DNA of 13,899 nt from an uncultured Bacteroidota bacterium (GCA_913062655.1 CAJXXO010000036.1:1-13899); one strand, 5' to 3'. Positions 1 through 7,030 are shown, counted from the first letter of the stretch. Notes: generated by a model from the letters alone, not told the origin. Numbers and translations are program-made.

Positions 1-241
1 TAAGGAGGACATCATCAACGACCTGACGCCTAAAATTTTGCGTACACAATTCTTTAAGTGTATGCTCGATGCCAATGCCAGTGAGCATGGTGCACGGATG
101 ACGGCCATGGAGCAGGCTACGGAGAATGCCAATGAACTGCTGAAGGATCTGCGACTGAGTTACAACAGAGCTCGCCAGGCAGCCATTACCACTGAGCTCA
201 CGGAGATCGTAAGTGGTGCGGCCGCCCTGGAAGGCAACTAA
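1..241 (+). CDS. atpG: ATP synthase F1 gamma subunit, C-terminal fragment
   Basis: This is the last 79 or so codons of a gene that begins before the window; the reading frame runs from base 2 to the TAA at 239-241. The translated end (DLTPKILRTQFFKCMLDANA, then SEHGARMTAMEQATENA, then LSYNRARQAAITTELTEI) is the C-terminal helix of the F1-ATPase gamma subunit. That helix pairs with the N-terminal helix to form the rotating central stalk inside the alpha3beta3 head. The SEHxxRMxAMxxATxNA and YNxxRQxxITxEL motifs are diagnostic of the family. The ending TEIVSGAAALEGN is the usual length. A strong terminator follows, so this is probably the end of an atp operon lying to the left. Confidence 0.96.
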   Translation, partial: KEDIINDLTPKILRTQFFKCMLDANASEHGARMTAMEQATENANELLKDLRLSYNRARQAAITTELTEIVSGAAALEGN

Positions 242-261
242 GTCGATACGAACTACTTGTG

Positions 262-303
262 GAAAGCTTTACCGGACGTGGGTTTGGTAAAGCTTTCTTA
301 TTT
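262..303 (+). terminator. Rho-independent terminator after atpG
   Basis: A perfect 12-bp inverted repeat (262-273 with 286-297, arms GAAAGCTTTACC and GGTAAAGCTTTC) encloses a 12-nt loop. It is followed directly by a T-rich tract (298-305). It lies 20 bases after the atpG stop and 24 bases before scpB, so it should separate the two transcripts. Confidence 0.85.
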
Positions 304-326
304 TTAGTGGCTCGCGAAAACAGCCT

Positions 327-902
327 ATGGAGCAACTGGAACAGCACATCGAAGCCATACTGTTTGCCTCCGAAAAACCGGTGGAACAGCAGGAGATCAT
401 AGATGTACTCAATAACCTGCAGGAAGAGGCTTTCTTTGAGTCTTCCACCATAGAATCAACGTTGCAGCAATTGAGGGACAAGTATAAGGATCCTAAATAT
501 GCCTTTGCCTTAGTTGAAACCGGTGGTGGCTACCAATTTCTCACTAAAGCGGACTATCACGATACGGTATCCGTATTTCTTCGTCAACGGTCCAATAAGA
601 AACTCTCAACGGCAGCCATGGAAACCCTGGCCATCATTGCCTACAAACAACCGGTGACCAAAGCCGAAGTGGAGCAGATCAGAGGCGTGAATTGCGACTA
701 CACCATCAATAAATTGCTGGAAAAAGATCTGATTGTAATCAATGGACGAGCAGAGGCACCGGGAAAACCCATTATTTACGGACTCAGTGAAACCTTTATG
801 GACTATTTTGGCATCAATTCGATTGACGACCTACCAAAGCCCAAGGAGGTAGCGCCTACCGAAGATAACACCATAGGTGAACGTACGGAAGAGGCCGAAT
901 GA
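327..902 (+). CDS. scpB: Segregation and condensation protein ScpB
   Basis: This encodes 191 residues, close to the usual ScpB length. ScpB binds the kleisin ScpA and, with SMC, forms the bacterial condensin that compacts and segregates the chromosome. The N-terminus (MEQLEQHIEAILFASEKPV) is the classic start of the first winged-helix domain. The second carries the family signature LSTAAMETLAIIAYKQPVTK (residues about 92-111) followed by EVEQIRGVNCDYTINKLLEK and the GRAEAPGKPIIYGLS wing. The C-terminal tail from about residue 172 is acidic and low in complexity, as is common. No strong Shine-Dalgarno is visible before ATG 327, which is normal for Bacteroidota. The stop TGA overlaps the next gene's ATG (ATGA at 899-902), implying co-transcription and translational coupling. 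scpA is not in this window. Confidence 0.96.
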   Translation: MEQLEQHIEAILFASEKPVEQQEIIDVLNNLQEEAFFESSTIESTLQQLRDKYKDPKYAFALVETGGGYQFLTKADYHDTVSVFLRQRSNKKLSTAAMETLAIIAYKQPVTKAEVEQIRGVNCDYTINKLLEKDLIVINGRAEAPGKPIIYGLSETFMDYFGINSIDDLPKPKEVAPTEDNTIGERTEEAE

Positions 903-1570
903 CCGCGGAGGCGTATTGGCTACCGCTCCGGCAGGCGCTGAAGCAGCAGGAGAACCCTGAACGCGCCAGGCAGATGAAGCGCTACATGCGCGATCAGTTC
1001 GATTTCTATGGGATCGATGCGAAATCGGTAAAACAATTGACGGCCCGATTCATCGCGCAACACCAGGGAGCAATCCCCTCATTAATCGATCGCATCGACT
1101 GGTGTTGGCAACAGCCGCAGCGGGAGTGGCAGTATATTGGCCAGCAGCAATTGTATCGCTGGAGAAAGGAACTGCGGCTTGATGATCAGGCCTGGCTGAC
1201 TTCGCTGACACTTCAGAAGGCTTGGTGGGATACAGTCGACTTTTTAGCCAGTAATTGCTGGGGGCACTACTTTAGGCAATTTCCGGACCAAAGGGAGGCG
1301 TTATTGCCCCATTGGATCGATGGAGAAGAGATGTGGTTGCAGCGTGTAGCTATTTTATTTCAGTTGAAGTACAAGGAACAAACCGATATGGAATGGTTGC
1401 TTCGGGCTATTGAGCCCTTGAAGGGAGCTTCTGCCTTTTTCATACAAAAAGCGATCGGTTGGGCGCTGCGACAATATGCCAAAACCAATCCGGATGAGGT
1501 AAGGCGCTATGTGGAAGGAGCCGGGCTGTCGCCACTAAGTGAAAGAGAGGCCACTAAGCATTTGACATAA
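899..1570 (+). CDS. AlkD-family DNA alkylation repair glycosylase
   Basis: This 223-residue protein belongs to the DNA_alkylation/AlkD family, made of HEAT-like helical repeats, which excise bulky or cationic alkylated bases such as N3- and N7-alkylpurines without flipping the base. The family's catalytic cluster is visible: W110 and D114 in WWDTVD, R149 in WLQRVAI, and W188 in KAIGWALRQYAK. These match W109, D113, R148 and W187 of Bacillus cereus AlkD in spacing and context. The N-terminal part (KRYMRDQFDFYGI, residues 27-39) is also typical. Length matches the family (about 220-240). The ATG overlaps the scpB stop, so its expression is probably coupled to scpB. Its own stop codon touches the U-tract side of a terminator belonging to the opposite-strand RNA. 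The exact substrate range cannot be read from sequence. Confidence 0.92.
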   Translation: MTAEAYWLPLRQALKQQENPERARQMKRYMRDQFDFYGIDAKSVKQLTARFIAQHQGAIPSLIDRIDWCWQQPQREWQYIGQQQLYRWRKELRLDDQAWLTSLTLQKAWWDTVDFLASNCWGHYFRQFPDQREALLPHWIDGEEMWLQRVAILFQLKYKEQTDMEWLLRAIEPLKGASAFFIQKAIGWALRQYAKTNPDEVRRYVEGAGLSPLSEREATKHLT

Positions 1571-1605
1571 AAAAAGCGGACAACCTTCGTGAGAAAATTG
1601 CCCGC
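1569..1605 (-). terminator. Rho-independent terminator of the minus-strand ncRNA
   Basis: Read on the minus strand, GCGGGCAA (1605-1598) pairs with TTGTCCGC (1583-1576) through 8 bp including one G-U, followed by seven T residues (1575-1569). On the plus strand the same position is an A-C mismatch and no T-run follows, so the signal points to minus-strand transcription. It overlaps the stop codon of the converging AlkD gene. Confidence 0.8.
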
Positions 1606-1990
1606 TCCACTTTTGATCGAGGTTAGTCAATCAAAAGCTCGTTCCCTTTTCCAGCTCACTTTCAGGCACTCCTTGCGGAGCTGCGCCTTGCTGGTCTTAC
1701 TTGTCAACCGGCTACAGTGCTAAGTTAGACTTAACCTGCAACTGGACATTCTTCTGGAGCCGAAACTCTTTCAATCCATACCCGGAGGTAAGAATCCTTC
1801 GAACGACAACGTAATCGGTTTACACTACGGTAGGCATCCGGTGATGCCACCTCGCCCCGCACTGCATATGTGGCTTACGCCATTTCAAACAGTAACCGGA
1901 ATTACTGCTCATCCAGTGACATGGACTTGGCAACCTTTCGGTCGGCTGTGCAAGTGACTCGATTTTTCAATCGGTGAACTGTTAAAGAAC
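1569..1990 (-). ncRNA. Candidate structured non-coding RNA of about 420 nt, family unknown
   Basis: There is no credible coding frame here on either strand, but the minus strand has a promoter, many compact hairpins and a terminator. In transcript order the stems are: CGATT-GAAA-AATCG (1973-1960); CGACC-GAAA-GGTTG (1944-1931); CAGTAA-TTCCGG-TTACTG (1907-1890); TGGC-GTAA-GCCA (1882-1871); GGCATC-ACCG-GATGCC (1848-1833), extendable by GGT/ACC across one bulged T; CTCC-GCAA-GGAG (1680-1669), lying inside an outer CCAGC/GCTGG stem; CTTTTGAT/ATCAAAAG (1637-1610); then the terminator. Four of the loops are GNRA type, the sort used for tertiary docking in large RNAs. A possible long-range helix is TCACTT (1957-1952) with AAGTGA (1661-1656). 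I looked for conserved RNase P, tmRNA and SRP RNA motifs and found none. The 5' end is inferred from the promoter, not measured. It could be a lineage-specific regulatory RNA or a scaffold RNA. Confidence 0.68.
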
Positions 1991-1995
1991 TGATG

Positions 1996-2026
1996 TAAAT
2001 ATAGGGGCGCCAGGCAATTCTGCAAA
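1996..2026 (-). promoter_or_regulatory. Bacteroidota-type promoter of the minus-strand ncRNA
   Basis: On the minus strand a TTTG element (2026-2023) is separated by exactly 19 nt from TATATTTA (2003-1996). These fit the -33 TTTG and -7 TAnnTTTG elements used by the Bacteroidota primary sigma factor, with the final base differing. Transcription would begin at about 1988-1992, just before the first hairpin. Confidence 0.7.
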
Positions 2027-2191
2027 AGAAATGCATATTAAAAGTATAGACATGTTTTGCACCCATTTTAACAGTGTTTTCGACATAGTTATGCACATAA
2101 TTTGTAACTAAATGTGCAAAAACGAGTTGTAATACACATTCCCATGTTCATTACGATTTTCGGTAAATTCGAGAAGCTAAAAATATACCCT

Positions 2192-3337
2192 ATGGTTTAT
2201 CGCATACTGTTGTTATTGGCGCTTTGGCTGCCCTTTTCTACTACACTTTTCGGGCAAGATGCTGCTCCAGAGGACGAGGGGTATCAGTTTACTCCTGTCT
2301 ACGACATGGAAGAGACGGACGTAAAAAGCCAGGGGCGCACCGGTACCTGCTGGAGCTTTTGTACGGCCTCGTTTTTAGAGTCAGAGATGATTAGAATGGG
2401 GCGGAAGCCAATCGATTTATCGGAGATGTACATTGTCCGCCAAGTGTACCTTGACAAAGCCGACAACTACATCAGAAGAAACGGTACCGCACAATTTAGC
2501 GAAGGGGGGCTCTCGCACGACCTGATGCGCGCCTATGGAAGAGCGGGTGTGTTGCCAGAGTCGGTGTACGATGGAAAAGTGAATGGCATGGCGCCTCATG
2601 ATCACAGCGAAATGGTAGAAGCCCTGGAGGAATTGGTGAAGCTGTATGCCAAAAAAGATCGGGTGTCGCCCGAATGGAAAGCCGCCCTCCATTCCATTAT
2701 GGATGTGTATATGGGTGACGTGCCGGAGTCCTTTACCTATGAGGGTAAAACCTATACACCGGCCTCCTTTGCCGAAGAGGTAATAGGCTTGGAGGCTAGC
2801 GATTATGTGACGATCACCTCCTTTTCCCATCATCCTTTTTACCAGCCATTCGTGTTGGAAATACCGGATAATTACAGCAATGGACTGTACTATAATGTAC
2901 CCCTGGCGGACATGATGGCTATCACCGACCATGCTCTGGCCGAAGGCTATACCATTGCCTGGGATGGTGATGTGAGTGAAAAGGGATTTAGTGCGCGACA
3001 GGGGCTGGCCGTTCTACCGGCTGAGCCACCCCGCAAAGAAGCTGAATGGCGAGCGGTATTTGCCGCACCGGTAGAAGAGGTGGTGGTGACCCAAGAGAAC
3101 CGGCAGACTGCTTTTGACACCAAGTCTACTACAGATGACCACTTGATGCACATCACCGGTATGGTAGAGGACCAGCAAGGAAACCGTTACTACACGGTGA
3201 AGAATTCATGGGGCGCATTGGGGCCCTACGATGGCTTCCTCTACATGTCGGTGCCTTACTACCAAATGAAGACGGTGGGCATCATGATCCATAAGGATGC
3301 ACTACCTTCGTCTATACGAGAACAATTGAACCTGTAA
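2192..3337 (+). CDS. Exported C1B cysteine peptidase (bleomycin hydrolase / aminopeptidase C-like)
   Basis: This 381-residue protein resembles the papain-fold C1B peptidases (bleomycin hydrolase, PepC), which trim peptides. All three catalytic elements are present: oxyanion Gln47 and nucleophile Cys53 in QGRTGTCWSF, His317 in DHLMHITG, and Asn338 in VKNSWG. Unlike the cytoplasmic members it has a signal peptide (MVYRILLLLALWLPFSTTLFG, about residues 1-21, then QDAAPEDEG), so it probably works in the periplasm or outside the cell. I chose ATG 2192 because the signal peptide begins there; the frame stays open upstream to a GTG at 2114, but that would add 26 polar residues ahead of the hydrophobic segment. 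At 381 residues it is shorter than classical bleomycin hydrolases (about 450). The DUF2911 lipoprotein gene follows after 28 bases and is probably co-transcribed. Natural substrate unknown. Confidence 0.88.
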   Translation: MVYRILLLLALWLPFSTTLFGQDAAPEDEGYQFTPVYDMEETDVKSQGRTGTCWSFCTASFLESEMIRMGRKPIDLSEMYIVRQVYLDKADNYIRRNGTAQFSEGGLSHDLMRAYGRAGVLPESVYDGKVNGMAPHDHSEMVEALEELVKLYAKKDRVSPEWKAALHSIMDVYMGDVPESFTYEGKTYTPASFAEEVIGLEASDYVTITSFSHHPFYQPFVLEIPDNYSNGLYYNVPLADMMAITDHALAEGYTIAWDGDVSEKGFSARQGLAVLPAEPPRKEAEWRAVFAAPVEEVVVTQENRQTAFDTKSTTDDHLMHITGMVEDQQGNRYYTVKNSWGALGPYDGFLYMSVPYYQMKTVGIMIHKDALPSSIREQLNL

Positions 3338-3365
3338 CAGATCAAACCCACAAAAAACACTTACT

Positions 3366-3956
3366 ATGAAATACTGGATGATTATGTTGGCCTTGGCGGG
3401 TTGGCTATTTGTAGGTTGCCAATCTGGCGATAACAACACTACCGCAGACAGCGAAGGCTCCGACACGACACAAACAGAGGAGCCAGGTGAAAAGCCTTTG
3501 CTAAGTCCACCCGACAGCACCAGCGCTACCTTGGGCGATTTGACCGTACAAATCAACTATGGCAGCCCTTCTGTTCGCGAACGGGTGATTTGGGACGAAC
3601 TGGTGCCTTATGGAGAGATTTGGCGTACGGGCGCCAACGAAGCCACCACTTTTACCGTAAATCAGGATGTAATGATTGGTGAAGACACCTTGTCGGCCGG
3701 TCGTTACGCTTTGTTTACCATTCCGGCCGAGGGCGAATGGACGGTAATCCTCAATCGTGATGCCGACCAATGGGGCGCGTATGAGTACAATGAAGAAGAA
3801 GATGCGCTTCGCTTCATGGTGACGCCAGAGATGACAGATACCGCGCAGGAAAAAATGGCCTTCAAGGCAGAGGCTGAAGAAGCCGCGGTACACGTTCATT
3901 TCATGTGGGAAAAGCTGACTTTCACCTTTGCTGTAGTGCCCCTGACGGCCAGTTAA
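3366..3956 (+). CDS. DUF2911 family lipoprotein
   Basis: This 196-residue protein has a lipoprotein signal peptide ending in a lipobox, LFVGC, with Cys18 as the predicted lipidated residue. A Ser/Thr/Glu-rich linker follows to about residue 45. The rest matches DUF2911, a Bacteroidota-rich family of unknown function: SPPDSTSATLGDLTVQINYG, RERVIWDELVPYGEIWRTGA, NEATTFTVNQDVMI and the GRYALFTIP strand are typical. The family is predicted to be mostly beta-strand. It starts 28 bases after the peptidase stop, so the two are probably one operon encoding envelope proteins. Its TAA overlaps the stop codon of the convergent thioredoxin gene (TTAA at 3953-3956). No enzymatic residues can be named. Family assignment is firm, function is not known. 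Confidence 0.9.
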   Translation: MKYWMIMLALAGWLFVGCQSGDNNTTADSEGSDTTQTEEPGEKPLLSPPDSTSATLGDLTVQINYGSPSVRERVIWDELVPYGEIWRTGANEATTFTVNQDVMIGEDTLSAGRYALFTIPAEGEWTVILNRDADQWGAYEYNEEEDALRFMVTPEMTDTAQEKMAFKAEAEEAAVHVHFMWEKLTFTFAVVPLTAS

Positions 3957-5122
3957 TCTTCAACATACTTTTCAATCAGGGCTTCGGTATCGCTAAAGTC
4001 TGTTCCTTCGGCTTTGGCGGTATCGATAGCTATTTGTGCCGCCTCTTTTCCCGCTTCAATTTGGCCCGACTTAAAGAGTAACGCGGCATAAGTATCTAAA
4101 ATGGCATAGCTGGGCTCCATTTCTTTGGCCATGCTAGCCCATTCCAATCCCATTCGAACGGCATTCTCATCCTCCACCTCTTCGTAGATGGTCCAGGCAA
4201 CAGAATTCAACGTATTGGGGTCATCGGCAGCAAATCCATCGATGTATAGCGTGGCCGTCTCAACATAGGCTTTCCAATTTTCCGTACGCTGATAATAGGT
4301 CAGATCCATCATGAGTATGGCCTCTTCCGTACCTGGAATTCCTTTTTCTCTTAGCGCAGCCCGGGCTGCCGGGTAGGCGTCCTCATCTTCCTGATACAAA
4401 GCAGCACGGAGGTGTTGCATAACGGCATTGGTAATCACGTCCTTCGCCTCTGCGCCAAAGGTGCTGGTATATTCCTCCAAATTTTCAGCCAGGTAAAGAA
4501 ATGCATCTGATGTGACGGCCGGAGGAAAGTATTGCATAACGCGAAAGGCGTAAGGCTCCATCATCTCTTCGGCAGAAAGGGAAGCATAGAAGGCTTCTTC
4601 CTTTCCGCCACTGGACGCACAAGCCTTTGACAAAGCCACCAGGTAACGGGCTACCACTTCCTTGTCATCCGGCTGTTGTTGGTAGGCCTGCTCAAGGTCT
4701 ATGAGCAGGTCTTTACGCTGTAGTACCTGGTCGATTTCTTCCATAAAGGGCGCCACAGGCATAGCTCCGCATAGGCGATGGACCAATTCACCGCTCCCAT
4801 CAATGAACAAAAGGGTAGGATACGCACGGACGGCATATGTTTTAGCGATCTCCAGGCCCTCCCCTTTCTCCATGTCAAACTTGACATTGATGAAGTTTTC
4901 ATTCATGATAGCGCCTACCTCATCATCAGTGAATACATTAGCGGCCAGCCACTTACAAGGGCCGCACCATGTCGTGTATGCATCCATGAATATGAGCTTG
5001 TCCTCTGCTTTGGCTTTCGCCTTGAGTTCAGCCCATGTGCCTTCGGTAAACTGAATGCCTTGGGCTGAGACGGAAAAAACACCCGTGCCTAAGAGTGTAA
5101 AAAGTACAATAAAAAAGCGCAT
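3953..5122 (-). CDS. Exported thioredoxin-fold protein with C-terminal helical repeat region
   Basis: This 389-residue protein begins with a signal peptide (about residues 1-20, ending SVSA before QG). A thioredoxin-like domain follows (about 22-135) with the active-site motif WCGPCK (Cys53, Cys56) and the cis-proline in YPTLLF (Pro102), so it should be redox active, probably as a periplasmic disulfide reductase or isomerase. The sequence before the active site (KAKAEDKLIFMDAYTTWCGPC) matches the thioredoxin_7/DsbD C-terminal-like group frequent in Bacteroidota. Residues about 140-389 are helical; near the end ILDTYAALLFKSGQIEAGKE and neighbours resemble TPR units, suggesting protein-protein contacts. 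It is divergent from rpoD and convergent with the DUF2911 gene. Its redox partner cannot be deduced. Confidence 0.9.
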   Translation of the reverse strand: MRFFIVLFTLLGTGVFSVSAQGIQFTEGTWAELKAKAKAEDKLIFMDAYTTWCGPCKWLAANVFTDDEVGAIMNENFINVKFDMEKGEGLEIAKTYAVRAYPTLLFIDGSGELVHRLCGAMPVAPFMEEIDQVLQRKDLLIDLEQAYQQQPDDKEVVARYLVALSKACASSGGKEEAFYASLSAEEMMEPYAFRVMQYFPPAVTSDAFLYLAENLEEYTSTFGAEAKDVITNAVMQHLRAALYQEDEDAYPAARAALREKGIPGTEEAILMMDLTYYQRTENWKAYVETATLYIDGFAADDPNTLNSVAWTIYEEVEDENAVRMGLEWASMAKEMEPSYAILDTYAALLFKSGQIEAGKEAAQIAIDTAKAEGTDFSDTEALIEKYVED

Positions 5123-5334
5123 AAGCTGAAACCTTTTGGAGCGTGGAAAGTAATAATAGGAAATTGTAGCAGTTAAAATAATGAATTTGCGGGGACGAAG
5201 TGGAGGTAAAGTGAGTGTAGGAGCACGCCTAAGGCATCTTTACAACAAATTCCGGCCATTTTTTTCAACCGTTGGAACCCTTCCTAATTGGTTGCGTTAC
5301 AAGTATGGCAACTGCGTTATCAACACAGAATTTG

Positions 5335-5342
5335 TATCTTCG
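5335..5342 (+). promoter_or_regulatory. Probable -7 element of the rpoD promoter
   Basis: TATCTTCG matches the Bacteroidota -7 consensus TAnnTTTG at all but one fixed position and lies 42 bases before the rpoD ATG. No clear TTTG element is seen at the expected distance upstream, so the call rests on one box only. It sits in the 262-base gap (5123-5384) between the divergent thioredoxin and sigma factor genes. Confidence 0.45.
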
Positions 5343-5384
5343 CAGGTCGTCCTCGTTTTGCATAACCCTAAAAAAAGTTCTTGA

Positions 5385-6254
5385 ATGCGTCAGCTTAAGA
5401 TCTCTAAGTCCATTACCAATCGTGAAAGTCAGTCTATTGAGAAGTACTTGCAGGAGATTGGTAAGGTAGATCTCATTACGGCCGAGGAAGAAGTGGAATT
5501 GGCCAAGCGTATCAAGCAAGGTGACCAGGAAGCCTTGGAGAAGTTGGTAAAAGCTAACCTCCGATTTGTGGTTTCCGTTGCCAAGCAATACCAGAATAAT
5601 AGTCTATCCTTGAATGACCTCATCAACGAGGGCAATGTCGGGTTGGTGAAAGCCGCCCAAAAATTTGACGAAACCAAGGGATTTAAATTTATCTCCTATG
5701 CAGTTTGGTGGATCCGTCAGTCGATCATGCAGGCGTTGGCAGAGCAAAGCCGATTGGTACGTCTGCCACTCAATAAGGTAGGCTCTCTATCCAAAATCAA
5801 TCAGGCGTTTGCCAACCTGGAGCAAAAGTATGAGCGTGAGCCCACCCCAGAGGAACTGGCCGAAGCGCTTGAGCTTGGTGCGGAGGAAATCGAAACCACC
5901 ATGCGGGTGTCTACACGTCCGGTTTCTGTCGATGCGCCATTCGTAGAAGGCGAAAACAACACCTTGTTGGATGTACTCGAAAACGATGGTGCTGAAGGTA
6001 CGGATGAAAACATGGTGTACAGTCACTCTTTGAGTGTTGAGACGGAGCGTTCTTTGTCTACTTTGACAGAGCGTGAGCGCGATGTGATCAAGCTCTTCTT
6101 CGGTATCGGTGTGCCGTACCCTATGTCTTTGGAAGATATTGGCGAAAAATTTGGCCTCACTCGTGAGCGCGTACGCCAGATCAAGGACAAAGCGATCGAG
6201 AAACTGCGCTCTACCAGCCGCAGTAAGCCATTGAAGTCGTACCTGGCGCACTAA
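5385..6254 (+). CDS. rpoD: Primary RNA polymerase sigma factor (sigma-70 family, RpoD/SigA)
   Basis: This 289-residue protein directs RNA polymerase to housekeeping promoters. Regions run in order: 1.2 (SIEKYLQEIGKVDLITAEEE, residues 17-36), 2.1-2.4 (ANLRFVVSVAKQYQN, DLINEGNVGLVKAAQKFD, then FISYAVWWIRQSIMQAL with the promoter -10-region helix), region 3 (QKYEREPTPEELAEAL onward), and region 4 with the helix-turn-helix SLEDIGEKFGLTRERVRQIK from about residue 248. Region 1.1 and the long non-conserved insert of E. coli sigma-70 are absent, which is the normal Bacteroidota form. The phylum's primary sigma recognises TTTG/TAnnTTTG promoters, fitting the elements found near the ncRNA and upstream of this gene. 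ATG 5385 gives the expected N-terminus (MRQLKISKSITNRESQSIEK). It is followed by its own terminator, so it is probably monocistronic. Confidence 0.97.
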   Translation: MRQLKISKSITNRESQSIEKYLQEIGKVDLITAEEEVELAKRIKQGDQEALEKLVKANLRFVVSVAKQYQNNSLSLNDLINEGNVGLVKAAQKFDETKGFKFISYAVWWIRQSIMQALAEQSRLVRLPLNKVGSLSKINQAFANLEQKYEREPTPEELAEALELGAEEIETTMRVSTRPVSVDAPFVEGENNTLLDVLENDGAEGTDENMVYSHSLSVETERSLSTLTERERDVIKLFFGIGVPYPMSLEDIGEKFGLTRERVRQIKDKAIEKLRSTSRSKPLKSYLAH

Positions 6255-6274
6255 GCCAGTCGAAATCATACAAT

Positions 6275-6303
6275 GGGCCTGTTCTACCGAGCAGGCCTTT
6301 TTT
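6275..6303 (+). terminator. Rho-independent terminator after rpoD
   Basis: GGCCTG (6276-6281) pairs with CAGGCC (6292-6297) around a 10-nt loop and is followed by six T residues (6298-6303). It starts 20 bases after the rpoD stop. Confidence 0.88.
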
Positions 6304-6364
6304 GTTTTCCCCTATCCATCCACAGCAAATTCAGTAATTTGTGCCACCGAATAAAGAAGTAATT

Positions 6365-7030
6365 ATGGCGAAGAAAAAATACCAACGACAGCAAGCAGAC
6401 AACACACAAGACGCCACTCCGTCTTCTGATAGTGGACAACCGATGAACATTCAAACCATTTTACTGGGTGTCATTGCAGTAGCCCTGGTTGTACAGACTT
6501 TTTTACTGCTTACCGATGATGGGGGCACCCCTTCCTATGTGCCTAGCGGTACAGCAGCGGCACCGGTAAACAATACCCCTGCGGCTGCCCCGGCACCAAA
6601 TCCTGCCGCACAGCCGGCCAATAACAATGCCAGCAATCCGAACATCAACGTGACGATGCCCAATCAGCCGCAGCAACAACAGCAGGCACAGCCACAACAA
6701 GCCGCCAACACAACCACTGCCGGCTTTTCTGAAAAGACAAAAGACTTTGGCACCGTATCTCGCACGGCAGCGCCCATGAACCATACCTTCACGGTAACGA
6801 ACAACGGCACACAGCCCTTGACTTACACACAAGTAAGGGGCGATCAGGGCACCACCGTAACCAGTTTCCCTACCGGACCGATTCCTCCCGGTGGTAGTGG
6901 CGAGATCAAGATCCAATTTGACCCTAGTACGGCACAGGGCAATGGTATCCAAAGCTGGAACATTCACCTGGATGGCAATACCAATCCCAGTCACCAGCAT
7001 TTGATCGTTCAGGCAAACATTCAGAATTAA
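6365..7030 (+). CDS. Membrane-anchored DUF1573 domain protein
   Basis: This 221-residue protein has three parts. A short charged N-terminus (MAKKKYQRQQ) is followed by one transmembrane helix (about residues 29-49, IQTILLGVIAVALVVQTFLL). Next is a low-complexity linker rich in Pro, Ala, Asn and Gln (about 51-120). The C-terminal domain (about 124-221) has the DUF1573/ASH-like immunoglobulin fold signature KDFGTVSRTAAPMNHTFTVT, NNGTQPLTYTQV, and PPGGSGEIKIQFDPS. The topology puts the beta domain in the periplasm. DUF1573 proteins are abundant in Bacteroidota and have no settled function. I chose ATG 6365; the frame is also open from a GTG at 6341, which would add eight residues but is less convincing. 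It lies alone between two terminators. Confidence 0.88.
   Translation: MAKKKYQRQQADNTQDATPSSDSGQPMNIQTILLGVIAVALVVQTFLLLTDDGGTPSYVPSGTAAAPVNNTPAAAPAPNPAAQPANNNASNPNINVTMPNQPQQQQQAQPQQAANTTTAGFSEKTKDFGTVSRTAAPMNHTFTVTNNGTQPLTYTQVRGDQGTTVTSFPTGPIPPGGSGEIKIQFDPSTAQGNGIQSWNIHLDGNTNPSHQHLIVQANIQN

Noticed and set aside
1569..1990. The structured RNA as RNase P RNA, tmRNA or SRP RNA
   Set aside because: By eye on both strands there is no GAGGAAAGTCC or ACAGAA--GGCTTA core (RNase P), no GGGG-TGA-TTCGAC start or CCA-ended T arm with a tag frame (tmRNA), and no GGAAGGAAGCAGCC-type loop (SRP).
1902..2096. 64-codon reading frame on the minus strand
   Set aside because: It covers the promoter and 5' hairpins of the ncRNA, has no recognisable protein family and no translation signal.
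2114..2191. GTG start at 2114 for the cysteine peptidase
   Set aside because: It would put 26 polar residues in front of a textbook signal peptide that begins at ATG 2192.
2417..2932. 171-codon reading frame on the minus strand inside the peptidase gene
   Set aside because: It is a His-rich antisense frame of a clearly conserved gene, with no family features.
5181..5384. 67-codon reading frame on the plus strand ending right before rpoD
   Set aside because: It overlaps the probable rpoD promoter and leader, has unremarkable composition and resembles no family. Abutting the ATG is probably coincidence.
5787..6269. 160-codon reading frame on the minus strand inside rpoD
   Set aside because: It is an antisense shadow of the sigma factor gene, which is strongly supported by conserved regions 2 to 4.
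6341..6364. GTG start at 6341 for the DUF1573 protein
   Set aside because: ATG 6365 gives a normal basic N-terminus (MAKKKYQRQQ) ahead of the membrane helix; the upstream codons add nothing recognisable.
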